NCBI GenBank assembly: GCA_002050365.1
Contig: MWYZ01000018.1
Span: forward strand, 1 to 36,348
Source of the DNA: Acidobacteria bacterium 28-1
Lineage (GTDB): Bacteria > Acidobacteriota > Blastocatellia > Pyrinomonadales > Pyrinomonadaceae
DNA length: 36,348 nucleotides
Direction of reading: 5' to 3'
Shown here: positions 6,961-15,244 of the stretch, one piece after another
How positions within the stretch are numbered: position 1 is the stretch's first letter
How the letters are laid out: every line of letters starts with the position of its first letter
Made by a program: the position numbers and the translations under genes
Notes under the pieces: model-generated
Seen by the model: only the letters and a program-made list of their open reading frames with translations
The model's database searches: none
Told to the model about the DNA's origin: nothing

Positions 6961-7185
6961 TTGAGAGTGAGTAATATACAAAAAAGATTAACGACACTTG
7001 AAGCGGCGGCAGAATTAGGAGTTACTGAAGGTCGCATTCGCCAAATGATGAAATCGGGCGTTATTACCGATGTTGAAAAATTTGGCAAATCGCACGCAAT
7101 TTCAGCCGCCGAGATCGCTAAACTCAAAAAAACCGAGCGCAAAGCCGGCAGACCGACGAAAGAAAAAGAATTCGATAAAAGCTAA
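6961..7185 (+). CDS. Small helix-turn-helix (excisionase/MerR-like) DNA-binding protein
   Basis: About 74 residues starting at TTG 6961; a GTG at 6967 is an equally good start. The segment TTLEAAAELGVTEGRIRQMM (residues about 11-30) is a winged helix-turn-helix of excisionase/MerR type, followed by a short wing (GKSHAISAAEIAKL) and a basic tail (GRPTKEKE). Such proteins are regulators or recombination directionality factors. No integrase is adjacent. The inverted repeat just upstream suggests autoregulation together with the divergent SWIM gene (inference). Confidence 0.7.
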   Translation: MRVSNIQKRLTTLEAAAELGVTEGRIRQMMKSGVITDVEKFGKSHAISAAEIAKLKKTERKAGRPTKEKEFDKS

Positions 7186-7313
7186 TTCGGGATTTTTGAA
7201 TCCGATACCGACAATCGAATTTTTACGCCAGTTGGAAAAGGTTACATTTCTGAATACCCGGACGAGCCATAAAGATATTTACGACACTTACAAAATTTAA
7301 TGGAGTTTAATTT

Positions 7314-7725
7314 ATGTCCCAACTTAATCTTGGTTTAGACACAGAAAAAATGAATAGTTCTACCAAATTTATCAGAGACAATCCGAATTTAACGACGGCA
7401 ATAATTACTGCGTTGGTTGTTGTTTCGCTTATTTCATCGGCATTGGTTGGATATTACTACGCAAAAAATCAACAACACAACGAACAGTTAAATGAAATCT
7501 CACAGAAAATCAACGATTTGCAGGCAGATATTTCTTCTATAAAGAGTCAATCTGGCGATGCGGGTGGTCAAGATGCTTTAGAGCGAAAAATAAACGATTT
7601 AGCGCAGAACAGAGGATTTGGATAAGAAAGTTGACGAAATTGATTCCAATATCGATAGCATAAAAAGCGATGTTGGTAGCATTGAATCGGATGTTAGCAG
7701 TATCCAAATAAAAATCGGCTACTAA
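7314..7725 (+). pseudogene. Membrane-anchored coiled-coil protein with a +1 frameshift
   Basis: The first frame (7314-7625, 103 codons) encodes a polar N-terminus, a transmembrane helix at residues about 29-51 (TTAIITALVVVSLISSALVG) and the start of a coiled coil. It stops at a TAA. The coiled coil continues without loss in the +1 frame from 7612 (EDLDKKVDEIDSNIDSIKSD onward, ending in IQIKIGY and TAA at 7723). One extra A near 7611 explains the break. With the frame restored the protein would have about 136 residues with heptads to the end. This could be a real inactivating indel, a sequencing error or programmed shifting; no slippery heptamer is obvious. Confidence 0.65.
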
Positions 7726-7729
7726 ATTT

Positions 7730-8143
7730 ATGAAACTAACAATTTCATTATTATTCATTTTGATTTTATCAATCGCCGCTTTCAGTCAAGAAAATAAATC
7801 TATGCCTGAAGACAAAGCGGCACGAGAGGAAGTTTATTCATCGGTTTTCGATATTAAGGATTTCAAGAGATTTCATATCTTGACTCAATCGAAGGATTCT
7901 AAGACATCTATCCTAAAAATTCTTATAAAAGAAAGCTCCCTTGAGTTGTCGGATGAACCATCGAAGGCTCAATTTTTTCTCGGTTATGAAGAATCGGCGA
8001 ACGGCGGTCAGTTGCGGGCGTTTTATTTCAAAGAAAATGCGAGGATCATTGTGTGGGCAGAGAATAGCTCAAAGAAAGGGAATGAAGCAGCTTTAACAAA
8101 AGAGTTTTTGAAAGTATTCAAGCGCAACAAAACAATTAAATGA
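7730..8143 (+). CDS. Secreted protein of unknown function
   Basis: A 137-residue protein with a signal peptide (MKLTISLLFILILSIAAFSQ; cleavage after about residue 19). The mature part has an alternating pattern (KAQFFLGYEESANGGQLRAF) and a basic C-terminus, without any family I recognise. It starts 4 bp after the end of the frameshifted coiled-coil gene, so the two are probably co-transcribed. Its signal peptide resembles that of the cassette protein at 1284, but the mature parts do not. Confidence 0.65.
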   Translation: MKLTISLLFILILSIAAFSQENKSMPEDKAAREEVYSSVFDIKDFKRFHILTQSKDSKTSILKILIKESSLELSDEPSKAQFFLGYEESANGGQLRAFYFKENARIIVWAENSSKKGNEAALTKEFLKVFKRNKTIK

Positions 8144-8184
8144 GAGGAGATGCGGCGCATTTTAGAACTTGAAGGAGAAATCAG

Positions 8185-9288
8185 TTGATAACTTTAGATA
8201 GCCGGAAAGCAAAAGACCACCGAAAGAAAAAATTGAAGAGAAATAACAATGTGAAACCCTACATTGTAATTTTAATAATTTTGACTCAAAGTCTTTTCAG
8301 TTGTGGACAAGTTAAAAGTTCGACTTCAAGCAACGAAACTAAAACGCAGATAGTTGAACAAACTGAAGCTAATTTTAATCAAATAACCAACAAAGCCGGC
8401 ATTATATTCAAAGAAGGTTTGATGGCGATAACGGATAATCGCCGCTCTGAGGCGGGTGAGAAATTCGATGACTCCGTCGAAGTTTTTCTGATGTCGGGCG
8501 TGAACGTCAGCCGCAACCAGAAACTTCAAAATTGTTACAGTCAATTGATTGAAACGGTTTATCGGATGGAATTTCCGGCGGGCAGTCAACAGCCGCAAAT
8601 CCGAAGCCTTTCGGCAACTTGCGGTTGGAATTGGAACGATAATGATTATAAGTTGGCCGATACGGTTGCGAAACTCGTTTTAACCGCTCCGGTTGAAACG
8701 ATTAATAACAGCGCGTTAGTTACACCTGCTTCTAACAATTTAAGTCAAAGCAATAATTTACAAGGTTTTAACGAGCAGAAATTTGAAGCCTCGCCACTTG
8801 AAGAGTTGGCAAAACTTCAAATTTCCGATGCTGAGTTAAAATTTATACTCGCGCCCAGTTACCGAACGGTTAGAGCCAGAAAAGGCGATACTGTTCAAAG
8901 CCTTTCACGTCGTGAAAAGACATCGGCAATAGCAATTGCGAGATTCAACGGGCTGTTAATATCGTCAACTTTAGCTGAAGGGCGTGAAGTGAAAGTCCCG
9001 AAAACTTTTGTGAATGTAATCGAGTCAACTTTAGGCGCAAAACCTTCGCAATCCAAAGACGGCAGAGTTCAAAGCGTGATGGACTATTACAACGAAAATT
9101 TTAATGATCCTTACTCAATGAGATTTGTTCGATGGTCAGATATTGAAAAGATTTATTATCAGAATGAACCATACTGGGCAGTTAAAGTTAAATTTAGAGC
9201 AAAAAATATATTCAACGCATATATTTTAGTTGAAGAAACATATTACATTCGGAAAAACAAAGTAGTAAAAACGCAAAGATTAAATTAG
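8185..9288 (+). CDS. Lipoprotein with a LysM-like domain
   Basis: 367 residues from TTG 8185, which has a good ribosome site (AAGGAG about 8 bp upstream); a GTG at 8251 would give a more usual signal-peptide length. The segment VKPYIVILIILTQSLFSC ends in a lipobox (LFSC-G). Residues about 230-272 look like a LysM domain: TVRARKGDTVQSLSRREKTS, then IARFNGL and EGREVKVPK. LysM would bind peptidoglycan, placing the protein in the periplasm. The C-terminal 90 residues (WSDIEKIYYQNEPYWAVKVK) look like a small beta domain of unknown function. No catalytic motif is seen. Confidence 0.75.
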   Translation: MITLDSRKAKDHRKKKLKRNNNVKPYIVILIILTQSLFSCGQVKSSTSSNETKTQIVEQTEANFNQITNKAGIIFKEGLMAITDNRRSEAGEKFDDSVEVFLMSGVNVSRNQKLQNCYSQLIETVYRMEFPAGSQQPQIRSLSATCGWNWNDNDYKLADTVAKLVLTAPVETINNSALVTPASNNLSQSNNLQGFNEQKFEASPLEELAKLQISDAELKFILAPSYRTVRARKGDTVQSLSRREKTSAIAIARFNGLLISSTLAEGREVKVPKTFVNVIESTLGAKPSQSKDGRVQSVMDYYNENFNDPYSMRFVRWSDIEKIYYQNEPYWAVKVKFRAKNIFNAYILVEETYYIRKNKVVKTQRLN

Positions 9289-9335
9289 CGAGAGAAGTTT
9301 TCTAACTTCTCCACTCAAAACTTTCGCAAAGAAAA

Positions 9336-9360
9336 ACGGCTTGATTGATCCTCAAGCCGT
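9336..9360 (+). terminator. Hairpin after the LysM lipoprotein
   Basis: Stem ACGGCTTGA/TCAAGCCGT (9 bp, perfect) with a 7-base loop, 47 bp after the stop codon and followed by CTCTTTCAGTTCTTT. A probable intrinsic terminator with a weak T-tract. Confidence 0.55.
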
Positions 9361-9399
9361 CTCTTTCAGTTCTTTGACAACTGAATATGTATTAAACAA

Positions 9400-9453
9400 G
9401 CAAAAGCAGTCTAACAAATCGGCGCTGTTTTTTCAATTTTAGACTGCTTTTGC
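9400..9453. repeat. 15-bp inverted repeat, possible second terminator
   Basis: Perfect arms GCAAAAGCAGTCTAA and TTAGACTGCTTTTGC enclose a 24-base loop. The loop is large for a terminator and there is no strong T-run outside, so the function is open. It sits between the LysM gene and the convergent VWA gene. Confidence 0.5.
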
Positions 9454-9735
9454 ATCTTATTTGTATCTTTATGGGAAATTAAAGTGATTAAATAGCTAGG
9501 AACAAACGACTTACTTGTTGTCTTTTCTTTTGAGCAAGGCAAACAGCAACTCGCATTATCTCTGAATCAACGCCCTAATTTTATTTGTCAGATACGAGAG
9601 TTTTAATCCTAAATCCTGCTTGTGTCAAGTGTTTTTTGATAGTTTGATAACCGACGCACGATAAGAGCCAAATTATGAAAAAATTTAAACTCGAAACTTT
9701 CGTAAGATATTTTTAATTAGAACGCGAAAATTTTT
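9454..9735. other. Non-coding stretch between convergent genes
   Basis: About 280 AT-rich bases with no credible frame or RNA gene on either strand. Confidence 0.4.
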
Positions 9736-10836
9736 TTATTTCTTATTACTTGTTACTACAAGTTTGCGCCGGGCTTGCACTTGCAAATCGGGGCGGCGGG
9801 AAGAAATTTCGATGTTACGCACTTCGCCGGTTAGTGATTCCGCCAAAGCACGTTTCGGCGCGTAAGTTACAACATAGCTCGAATCAATAATCGAGGCGAC
9901 GAGCGTGCTTTTCTCCAACATTTCTTCCTTCGATTCGGGCAGAATAAACTCGCCGTTTGTGTCTTTGGAAAGCGCGGCGAGATATTTTTCGCTTTCGATT
10001 AGAGAAGTTTTTCTCTCCTTCATCTTCCGCAAAAATGCTCTATCCGTATTTATCGTAACGCGAACGGGAGCGTTCATTATATCCTGCACGCCGCGCGGCA
10101 TTGTGGCTTTGACCTCATCGGGCATCGCACTCTTCGGCGGAGTTTTTGAAACGCCTTTCGTGCGCGGCTCAATATCAATCAATTCGAGTTTCGTATAACT
10201 GACGACGTGAACATTGATGTCGGTTGCCAGCAGATTTTGCATTGCCGTGTTGCGTTCGGTTTGATTATTAAAAGTGTCCGTGCCATCGGTGATTAAAACG
10301 AGATGCCGATTTTCGAGCGGAGTTTTTTGCAGGAATTTAGTCGCCGTTTCGAGTGCTTTGATAAAAACTGAACGCTTACCATAGTTTGCTTTGCTGTCCA
10401 AAATTTTCACGGCTTCGGCTTTGCCTGTCCATTCGGCGATAATTTCAACTTTATCGTGATACTGCATAATCGCCACCGAATCTTCCGCTCGAAGCGCATT
10501 GATTAAACTTCTTACGGTCTTTCGGGTTTGCTCGAAACCCTTCGCCTGCCGCATTTCGCCGCCCGTATCCATCACGATTAAAACATTGGCTGGAATACGC
10601 CGCAGACTGCTCGCTTGATGAAGCCGTCCGTCTTCCATTATAACCAAATCTTCTTTTTTGACACCGGTAACAAATTTTCCGTTGCGGTCATAAGCGGAAA
10701 CGTTGAGTTTGATTTCTTCAGTAAAGATTCGTTCAGCCTCGTCGTCTTGAATCGATGTCGGAGTTGGTGTTTGGGCGTTTGAGACAGTGACCAGGAAAAA
10801 GATTACTAAGATGATTTTGGTTAATGACGAAAGCAT
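9736..10836 (-). CDS. Secreted VWFA-related protein of acidobacterial type
   Basis: 366 residues: signal peptide 1-21 (ending VSNAQ), a short beta domain (NVSAYDRNGKFVTGVKKEDL), then a von Willebrand factor A domain from about residue 80 to 290. The usual MIDAS DxSxS is degenerate (VLIVMDTGGEMR), while the later TDG (LITDGTD) is kept, so metal binding may be weakened. The FVTGVKKEDLVIMEDG lead-in followed by a VWA domain is the layout of the acidobacterial VWFA-related family (TIGR03436-like), which is present in many copies in that phylum. It is likely extracytoplasmic and adhesive or scaffold-like; the ligand is unknown. Confidence 0.85.
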   Translation of the reverse strand: MLSSLTKIILVIFFLVTVSNAQTPTPTSIQDDEAERIFTEEIKLNVSAYDRNGKFVTGVKKEDLVIMEDGRLHQASSLRRIPANVLIVMDTGGEMRQAKGFEQTRKTVRSLINALRAEDSVAIMQYHDKVEIIAEWTGKAEAVKILDSKANYGKRSVFIKALETATKFLQKTPLENRHLVLITDGTDTFNNQTERNTAMQNLLATDINVHVVSYTKLELIDIEPRTKGVSKTPPKSAMPDEVKATMPRGVQDIMNAPVRVTINTDRAFLRKMKERKTSLIESEKYLAALSKDTNGEFILPESKEEMLEKSTLVASIIDSSYVVTYAPKRALAESLTGEVRNIEISSRRPDLQVQARRKLVVTSNKK

Positions 10837-10947
10837 AAAAACTCCTTCAAATCGGCTGTCTTTGCGGAGTTTGATGCGCGAGGCAAAATTAAAGTTGTAG
10901 GAACACGCCCGCGTGCCTGTCCTGACATTTTTTGGGTAGCTTGTCGT

Positions 10948-11742
10948 CTACAAATAAGTTCGCGCTTCCCAAAGTTCGGGGAAGAATTTTTTCGAGAGGG
11001 TCGTTCGCAGATAGCCCGCGCCTTCTGAACCGCCCGTGCCGCGTTTCATTCCGAGCATTCTTTCAACCATCAAAACGTGATTGTAACGCCACAGAGCGAT
11101 ATTCTCGTCGTGTTCGATGAGCAAATCCTGCATTATGAAAAAATCAGCGTATTTTTCCGGATGCGTTAAAATTTCAACGATTGTCTGCACTTTTTCATCG
11201 TTCGATCCAATTTTGAAATCTTTTCTCTGCAAAAGATTCCAAAACTCGTCGGCAAGACTTGGCTGATTGAATCTTTTGGTCAATCTTTGGAAAGCAAATT
11301 CATCGTCGGCGAAATGTTTGAGCATTTGATCGTCCTTTGCGCCGGAAACAAATTCGAGTTCGCGGAATTGTGTTGATTGAAAACCGCTCGCGGGATTCAA
11401 TTTATCTCGAAATTCGAGAAAACCGATTTGCGCCATCGTCTCCAAAATATGAATTTGGCTGACGACGACCTTGCCGATCGCCGCGACGGTCTTTAAAGAA
11501 TGGTTGGCGCGAAACGCTCGGTCTTCGCGCAACCAGCCAATGCTTGCGTCAATCTCGTGCAGAACCTGCTTAAACCATAATTCGTAGGTTTGATGAATAA
11601 TAATAAACAGCAATTCATCGTGGCTTACAGGCTCAGACAAAGTTTTCTGTAAGCCGATAAGTTCGGGAACTTTTAGATATTCATTGTATGAAAGCGTTGG
11701 TTTTTCACCGTAATTTGTCATTCGGTTATATTCGTTTATCAC
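10948..11742 (-). CDS. kynA: Tryptophan 2,3-dioxygenase
   Basis: 264 residues, the normal length for bacterial TDO. It is a heme enzyme that opens the indole ring of L-tryptophan to N-formylkynurenine, the first step of the kynurenine route. Visible signatures are HDELLFIIIHQTYELWFKQ (residues 41-59, with active-site His50), the heme-ligand His222 in WRYNHVLMVERMLG, and the GTGGSEG loop (235-241) that contacts substrate. No kynureninase or formamidase gene lies nearby, so the rest of the pathway must be elsewhere. It is divergent from the cold-shock gene across about 340 bp. Confidence 0.95.
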   Translation of the reverse strand: MINEYNRMTNYGEKPTLSYNEYLKVPELIGLQKTLSEPVSHDELLFIIIHQTYELWFKQVLHEIDASIGWLREDRAFRANHSLKTVAAIGKVVVSQIHILETMAQIGFLEFRDKLNPASGFQSTQFRELEFVSGAKDDQMLKHFADDEFAFQRLTKRFNQPSLADEFWNLLQRKDFKIGSNDEKVQTIVEILTHPEKYADFFIMQDLLIEHDENIALWRYNHVLMVERMLGMKRGTGGSEGAGYLRTTLSKKFFPELWEARTYL

Positions 11743-11815
11743 AAGTTTGATGTCAATTTTATTGTTTTTACTACCTTTTTACTATCATAGATTACAAAAA
11801 AGTTCATAGTAGTTC

Positions 11816-11844
11816 TTGACAGAACGCTTTATTTCCGCTAAATT
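11816..11844 (+). promoter_or_regulatory. Sigma-70 promoter of the cold-shock gene
   Basis: A consensus -35 TTGACA, exactly 17 bp, then TAAATT as -10, pointing at the cold-shock gene. Transcription would start near 11851. Confidence 0.65.
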
Positions 11845-11850
11845 TTCTTC

Positions 11851-12079
11851 GTTCTATCAAAAAAACAACACAAACACAGCCCAAAAATCTTGCAGTTTAA
11901 GATTTTCTACTTGTTAGAAGAATGAGTCTTTTTTCATTTCCGACAATCTACGCTAAACAAAGCCGAGATTTGGTTTTTTTCGCGTTTGGATGCGCGTTTT
12001 TTTTGTTTAATTGATAATGCTTTCGGCTGAGAACAAAAATTAAAAATTCACTGAAGTTTGTAGGAGGAATTAAAGAAAA
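11851..12079 (+). promoter_or_regulatory. Long 5' leader of the cold-shock mRNA
   Basis: About 230 nt lie between the predicted start and the ATG, with several T-runs and a short GC hairpin (CGCGTTTGGATGCGCG followed by eight T) near 11980-12004. Long leaders that refold with temperature are typical of cspA-type mRNAs, and the hairpin plus T-run could also act as an attenuator. The ribosome site AGGAGG lies about 12 bp before the ATG. Confidence 0.4.
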
Positions 12080-12292
12080 ATGTCAAAAACAATCGGCAAG
12101 GTCAAGTGGTTTAATAACGCAAAAGGTTACGGGTTTATCGAGCAACCGGGCGAACAAGATATCTTCGTGCATTACAGCGCGATTTCCGGCGACGGTTATA
12201 AAACTTTAGCCCAGGGGCAGGATGTTGAGTTTGAGGTTACCAACGGTCCGAAAGGTCCGCAGGCGGAAAACGTTTTACGAGTTGACGGATAA
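12080..12292 (+). CDS. Cold-shock protein, CspA family
   Basis: A 70-residue single cold-shock (OB-fold) domain. RNP1 is KGYGFIE (residues about 15-21) and RNP2 is DIFVHYSAI (27-35). The start [15 protein letters not shown] and the end VLRVDG are typical of the family. It binds single-stranded RNA and DNA and acts as an RNA chaperone in the cytoplasm. It is monocistronic, with a long leader upstream and a strong hairpin downstream. Whether it is cold-induced cannot be judged from sequence alone. Confidence 0.95.
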   Translation: MSKTIGKVKWFNNAKGYGFIEQPGEQDIFVHYSAISGDGYKTLAQGQDVEFEVTNGPKGPQAENVLRVDG

Positions 12293-12337
12293 GTTAAATC
12301 GTCTGACCGCTATCGGTTTTTCAAGCCGAGCAGCGTT

Positions 12338-12385
12338 TATCAAAAAAGAAAAGCGACTTTTTAAGGTCGCTTTTCTTTTTTGATA
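12338..12385 (+). terminator. Strong hairpin terminator after the cold-shock gene
   Basis: A perfect 20-bp stem (12338-12357 with 12366-12385; core AAAAGCGAC/GTCGCTTTT) and an 8-base loop. The A-rich left and T-rich right flanks make it bidirectional in form. Confidence 0.85.
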
Positions 12386-12452
12386 CTGAAGTTAAATCTC
12401 CAAAGTCGAAATTATTCCTTAGTTTTCTTGATTTTTCGGTTAAAATAATTTC

Positions 12453-13868
12453 ATGGCTAAACACGATAACAGCGAATTTCTGCAGTTTTTGCCTTCGGTT
12501 GATGCGCTTCTGCATTCGGCGACGGCGAATAAAATCTCCAAGCAAGCCGGCGCGAAACATCTGACACGTTTGGCTCGTGCGGCTGCCGACTCGCTTCGGC
12601 AAGAAATTCTGGACGAGCAAAACGGCAGCAAAAATTATTCGCGGGAAAGTTTGTTGGAAGCAGCCGAAATTCGTCTTGAATCGTCGTGGCAAACTGAGCA
12701 GAATTTAGCTTCGCAAACGGTTATTAATGCGACGGGCGTAATTGTTCACACGAATTTGGGACGTGCGCCATTGTCGGAAAATACGCGGAAAGCGTTAATT
12801 GAAACCGCCTCGCGTTATTGCAATCTCGAATACGATGTCGCGGCGGGCAAGCGCGGAAAACGCGGCGCACACGCCGAAAATCTTTTGGCTGAATTGACAG
12901 GTGCGGAAAGCGCGTTAATCGTTAATAATTGCGCGGCGGCGGCTTTTTTGGTTTTGACGGTTTTGGCGCGCGGCGGCGAAGTGGTTATTTCACGCGGCGA
13001 ATTAGTCGAAATCGGCGGCGATTTTCGCGTTCCCGACGTGATGACCGAATCGGGCGCGGATTTAAGAGAAGTCGGGACGACTAATCGGACGCGCGTTTCC
13101 GATTATGAAAAGGCAGTCAACGAAAATACTCGTCTGATATTAAAAGTTCATCCGTCGAATTACCGCATTGTCGGATTTACTGCCGCGCCGACGTTGGCGG
13201 AACTCGCCGAACTCGCGCATCGCCACAACATTTTACTTTACGAAGATGCGGGTTCGGGCGCGATGTTTGATTTAAGTGAATACGGCTTGACGGACGAGCC
13301 GATTATTGGCGATTCAATAAAAGCGGGCGCGGATGTCATTACCTTTAGCGGTGATAAACTGCTCGGCGGCGTGCAGTCGGGTTTGATTGTCGGTCGTCGC
13401 GAGACGGTCGAAAAAATCAGAAAGCATCCGCTTTATCGCGCTTTGCGGGTTGACAAATTAATTTATGCCGCGCTCGAAGCCACGCTCGAATCGTTTCGAC
13501 GCGACGCGGCTTTGCAGGAAATTCCCGTTCTCAAAATGCTTTCGATGACCGAGACGGAAATTACGACGCGAATCAAACGCTTCGCTCGAAGGTTAAAAAA
13601 CAAATCAAAGGGAAATCAAGATTTGCAGATTGAAATAATCAAAGGAAATTCGGTTATCGGCGGCGGTTCTGCACCGATGATTCAGCCGCCTGCGACTCTG
13701 CTTGCACTAAAACACGTGAAGATGTCGGCGGCAAGCTTGGAGCAGAATCTGAGATTGTCCGAGCCGCCGGTTATCACGCGGATTTTAGAGGATAAGGTTT
13801 TGATTGATTTGCGAACGGTTTCCGAAACAGAAGAGGCAGAACTTTTGAAAATTCTAGTAAAGATTTAG
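12453..13868 (+). CDS. selA: L-seryl-tRNA(Sec) selenium transferase
   Basis: 471 residues, normal for SelA. This PLP enzyme converts Ser-tRNA(Sec) to Sec-tRNA(Sec) using selenophosphate. Signatures: INATGVIVHTNLGRAPLS near residue 90, NNCAAAAFLVL (an Asn-Asn-x-Ala site before the PLP region), HPSNYRIVGF, and the PLP lysine Lys302 in TFSGDKLLGGVQSG. The N-terminal helical domain that contacts the tRNA is present (LPSVDALL). No selB, selC or selD is seen nearby, so the rest of the selenocysteine system must lie elsewhere. The gene converges with serC, which makes a precursor of serine; that neighbourhood may be coincidental. Confidence 0.95.
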   Translation: MAKHDNSEFLQFLPSVDALLHSATANKISKQAGAKHLTRLARAAADSLRQEILDEQNGSKNYSRESLLEAAEIRLESSWQTEQNLASQTVINATGVIVHTNLGRAPLSENTRKALIETASRYCNLEYDVAAGKRGKRGAHAENLLAELTGAESALIVNNCAAAAFLVLTVLARGGEVVISRGELVEIGGDFRVPDVMTESGADLREVGTTNRTRVSDYEKAVNENTRLILKVHPSNYRIVGFTAAPTLAELAELAHRHNILLYEDAGSGAMFDLSEYGLTDEPIIGDSIKAGADVITFSGDKLLGGVQSGLIVGRRETVEKIRKHPLYRALRVDKLIYAALEATLESFRRDAALQEIPVLKMLSMTETEITTRIKRFARRLKNKSKGNQDLQIEIIKGNSVIGGGSAPMIQPPATLLALKHVKMSAASLEQNLRLSEPPVITRILEDKVLIDLRTVSETEEAELLKILVKI

Positions 13869-13878
13869 CCGTGAACAA

Positions 13879-13929
13879 ACACGAAAGCACACGAAAATTT
13901 ATTTAAAAATCCTTCGTGTTCTTTCGTGT
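13879..13929. terminator. Bidirectional terminator between selA and serC
   Basis: Arms ACACGAAAGCACACGAA and TTCGTGTTCTTTCGTGT pair over 17 bp with one mismatch. The hairpin fills the gap between the two convergent genes. Confidence 0.7.
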
Positions 13930-13936
13930 CTAAAAA

Positions 13937-15025
13937 TTATCCGTTCTTCTGCGCGAAATCCTTCATAAACTCAACCAATGCTTGAACGCCTTCTTTCGGG
14001 AACGCATTATAAATCGAAGCGCGTATTCCGCCGACCGAACGATGTCCTTTCAAGCCGTCAAGATTTTGAGCGGTCGCTTCCGACGTGAATTGTTTTTCGA
14101 GTTCTTCCGACGGCAGACGGTAAGTTACATTCATCAAAGAACGCGCCCGTTGGTCGGCGTGTCCGCGGTAAAAGCCATCGCTTGCGTCAATCGCGTCGTA
14201 AAGGATTTTCGCCTTTTCTTCGTTTTTCTTTTCCATTTCAGCTAATCCGCCGTGTCCTTTGACGTGTTCGCAAACTAAATTGATAAGGTAAATTCCCCAA
14301 GTATTCGGCGTATTGAGCATCGAATTATTTTCGGCGAGAGCGCGGTAGTCAAGCATCGAATGTTGATTTTCGGGAACTTGCTCGATTAAATCATCGCGGA
14401 TAATCACTAAAGTTACGCCACTCGGTCCGATATTCTTTTGCGCTCCGGCGTAAATCAAAGCGTGTTTTTCAACGTTAATCGGTTTTGAGAGAATATTTGA
14501 CGAAGCATCGCAGACGACCGGCAATCCTTTTCCGTCCAAATCGTATTTGAATTCAACGCCTTCAATCGTTTCGTTGGAAGTGTAGTGGACGTATTTTGCG
14601 TTTTCGCTAAAAGTAAGTTCGTCTTGCATCGGCACGGATTTGAAACCTGAATCAGCGGTTGAGAAAATCGTATTGACCGTGCCGCAACGCTTCGCTTCTT
14701 TAACCGCCTTTTTTCCCCAAGCGCCGGTGACAACGTAGTCAGCCGCTTCGCCCGCGCCGAGAAAATTCATCGGAATCATCGAAAATTGCAAACTCGCGCC
14801 GCCTTGCAAAAACAAAATTTTATAGTTGTCGGGAACTCGTAAAAGCTCGCGGATGCCATTAATTGCGCTTTCGAGAACGGGAGCGAAATGTTTCGAGCGA
14901 TGGCTGACTTCCATCACGCTCATTCCGATTCCGTTCAGTGAAAGCAACTCGCTTTGGGCTTTTTCCAAAACGGAAAGCGGCAGAACAGCCGGTCCCGCGC
15001 TGAAGTTATAAATTCTCTCGGTCAT
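13937..15025 (-). CDS. serC: Phosphoserine aminotransferase
   Basis: 362 residues, the standard length. It is a class V PLP aminotransferase that makes 3-phosphoserine from 3-phosphohydroxypyruvate and glutamate (serine biosynthesis, also used for pyridoxine). Motifs: NFSAGPAVLP at the N-terminus, LQGGASLQFSMIPMNF around residue 75, HYTSNETIEGVEF (148-159) and the PLP lysine Lys197 in GAQKNIGPSG. The C-terminal RASIYNAFPKEGVQALVEFM is also typical. The RBS is clear (CAGGAG about 7 bp before ATG). It appears monocistronic. Confidence 0.96.
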   Translation of the reverse strand: MTERIYNFSAGPAVLPLSVLEKAQSELLSLNGIGMSVMEVSHRSKHFAPVLESAINGIRELLRVPDNYKILFLQGGASLQFSMIPMNFLGAGEAADYVVTGAWGKKAVKEAKRCGTVNTIFSTADSGFKSVPMQDELTFSENAKYVHYTSNETIEGVEFKYDLDGKGLPVVCDASSNILSKPINVEKHALIYAGAQKNIGPSGVTLVIIRDDLIEQVPENQHSMLDYRALAENNSMLNTPNTWGIYLINLVCEHVKGHGGLAEMEKKNEEKAKILYDAIDASDGFYRGHADQRARSLMNVTYRLPSEELEKQFTSEATAQNLDGLKGHRSVGGIRASIYNAFPKEGVQALVEFMKDFAQKNG

Positions 15026-15244
15026 TTAAATCTCCTGTAAGATAAGTGCTGAATATAAAAATTTAAGATAACATAGCTTCGATTTTTAATAAATTTACTG
15101 AAACGAACTTTTTTGCTCTTTTTGCTTCAAAATTTCGACTGACTTAGGTTAAAATAACTGATACTTAACAACTCTTCTTTTTTCAGAAGCATCTCAAAGA
15201 GGCGTTTTTCGATAATTTCAAAATAAGTTTTTTGGAGGATTTTT

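Noticed and set aside
9400..9453. Another attC site (GTCTAAC followed by a complementary box)
   Set aside because: The spacing is too short, the right box lacks GTT, and there are no attC-like inner arms; it is a plain inverted repeat.
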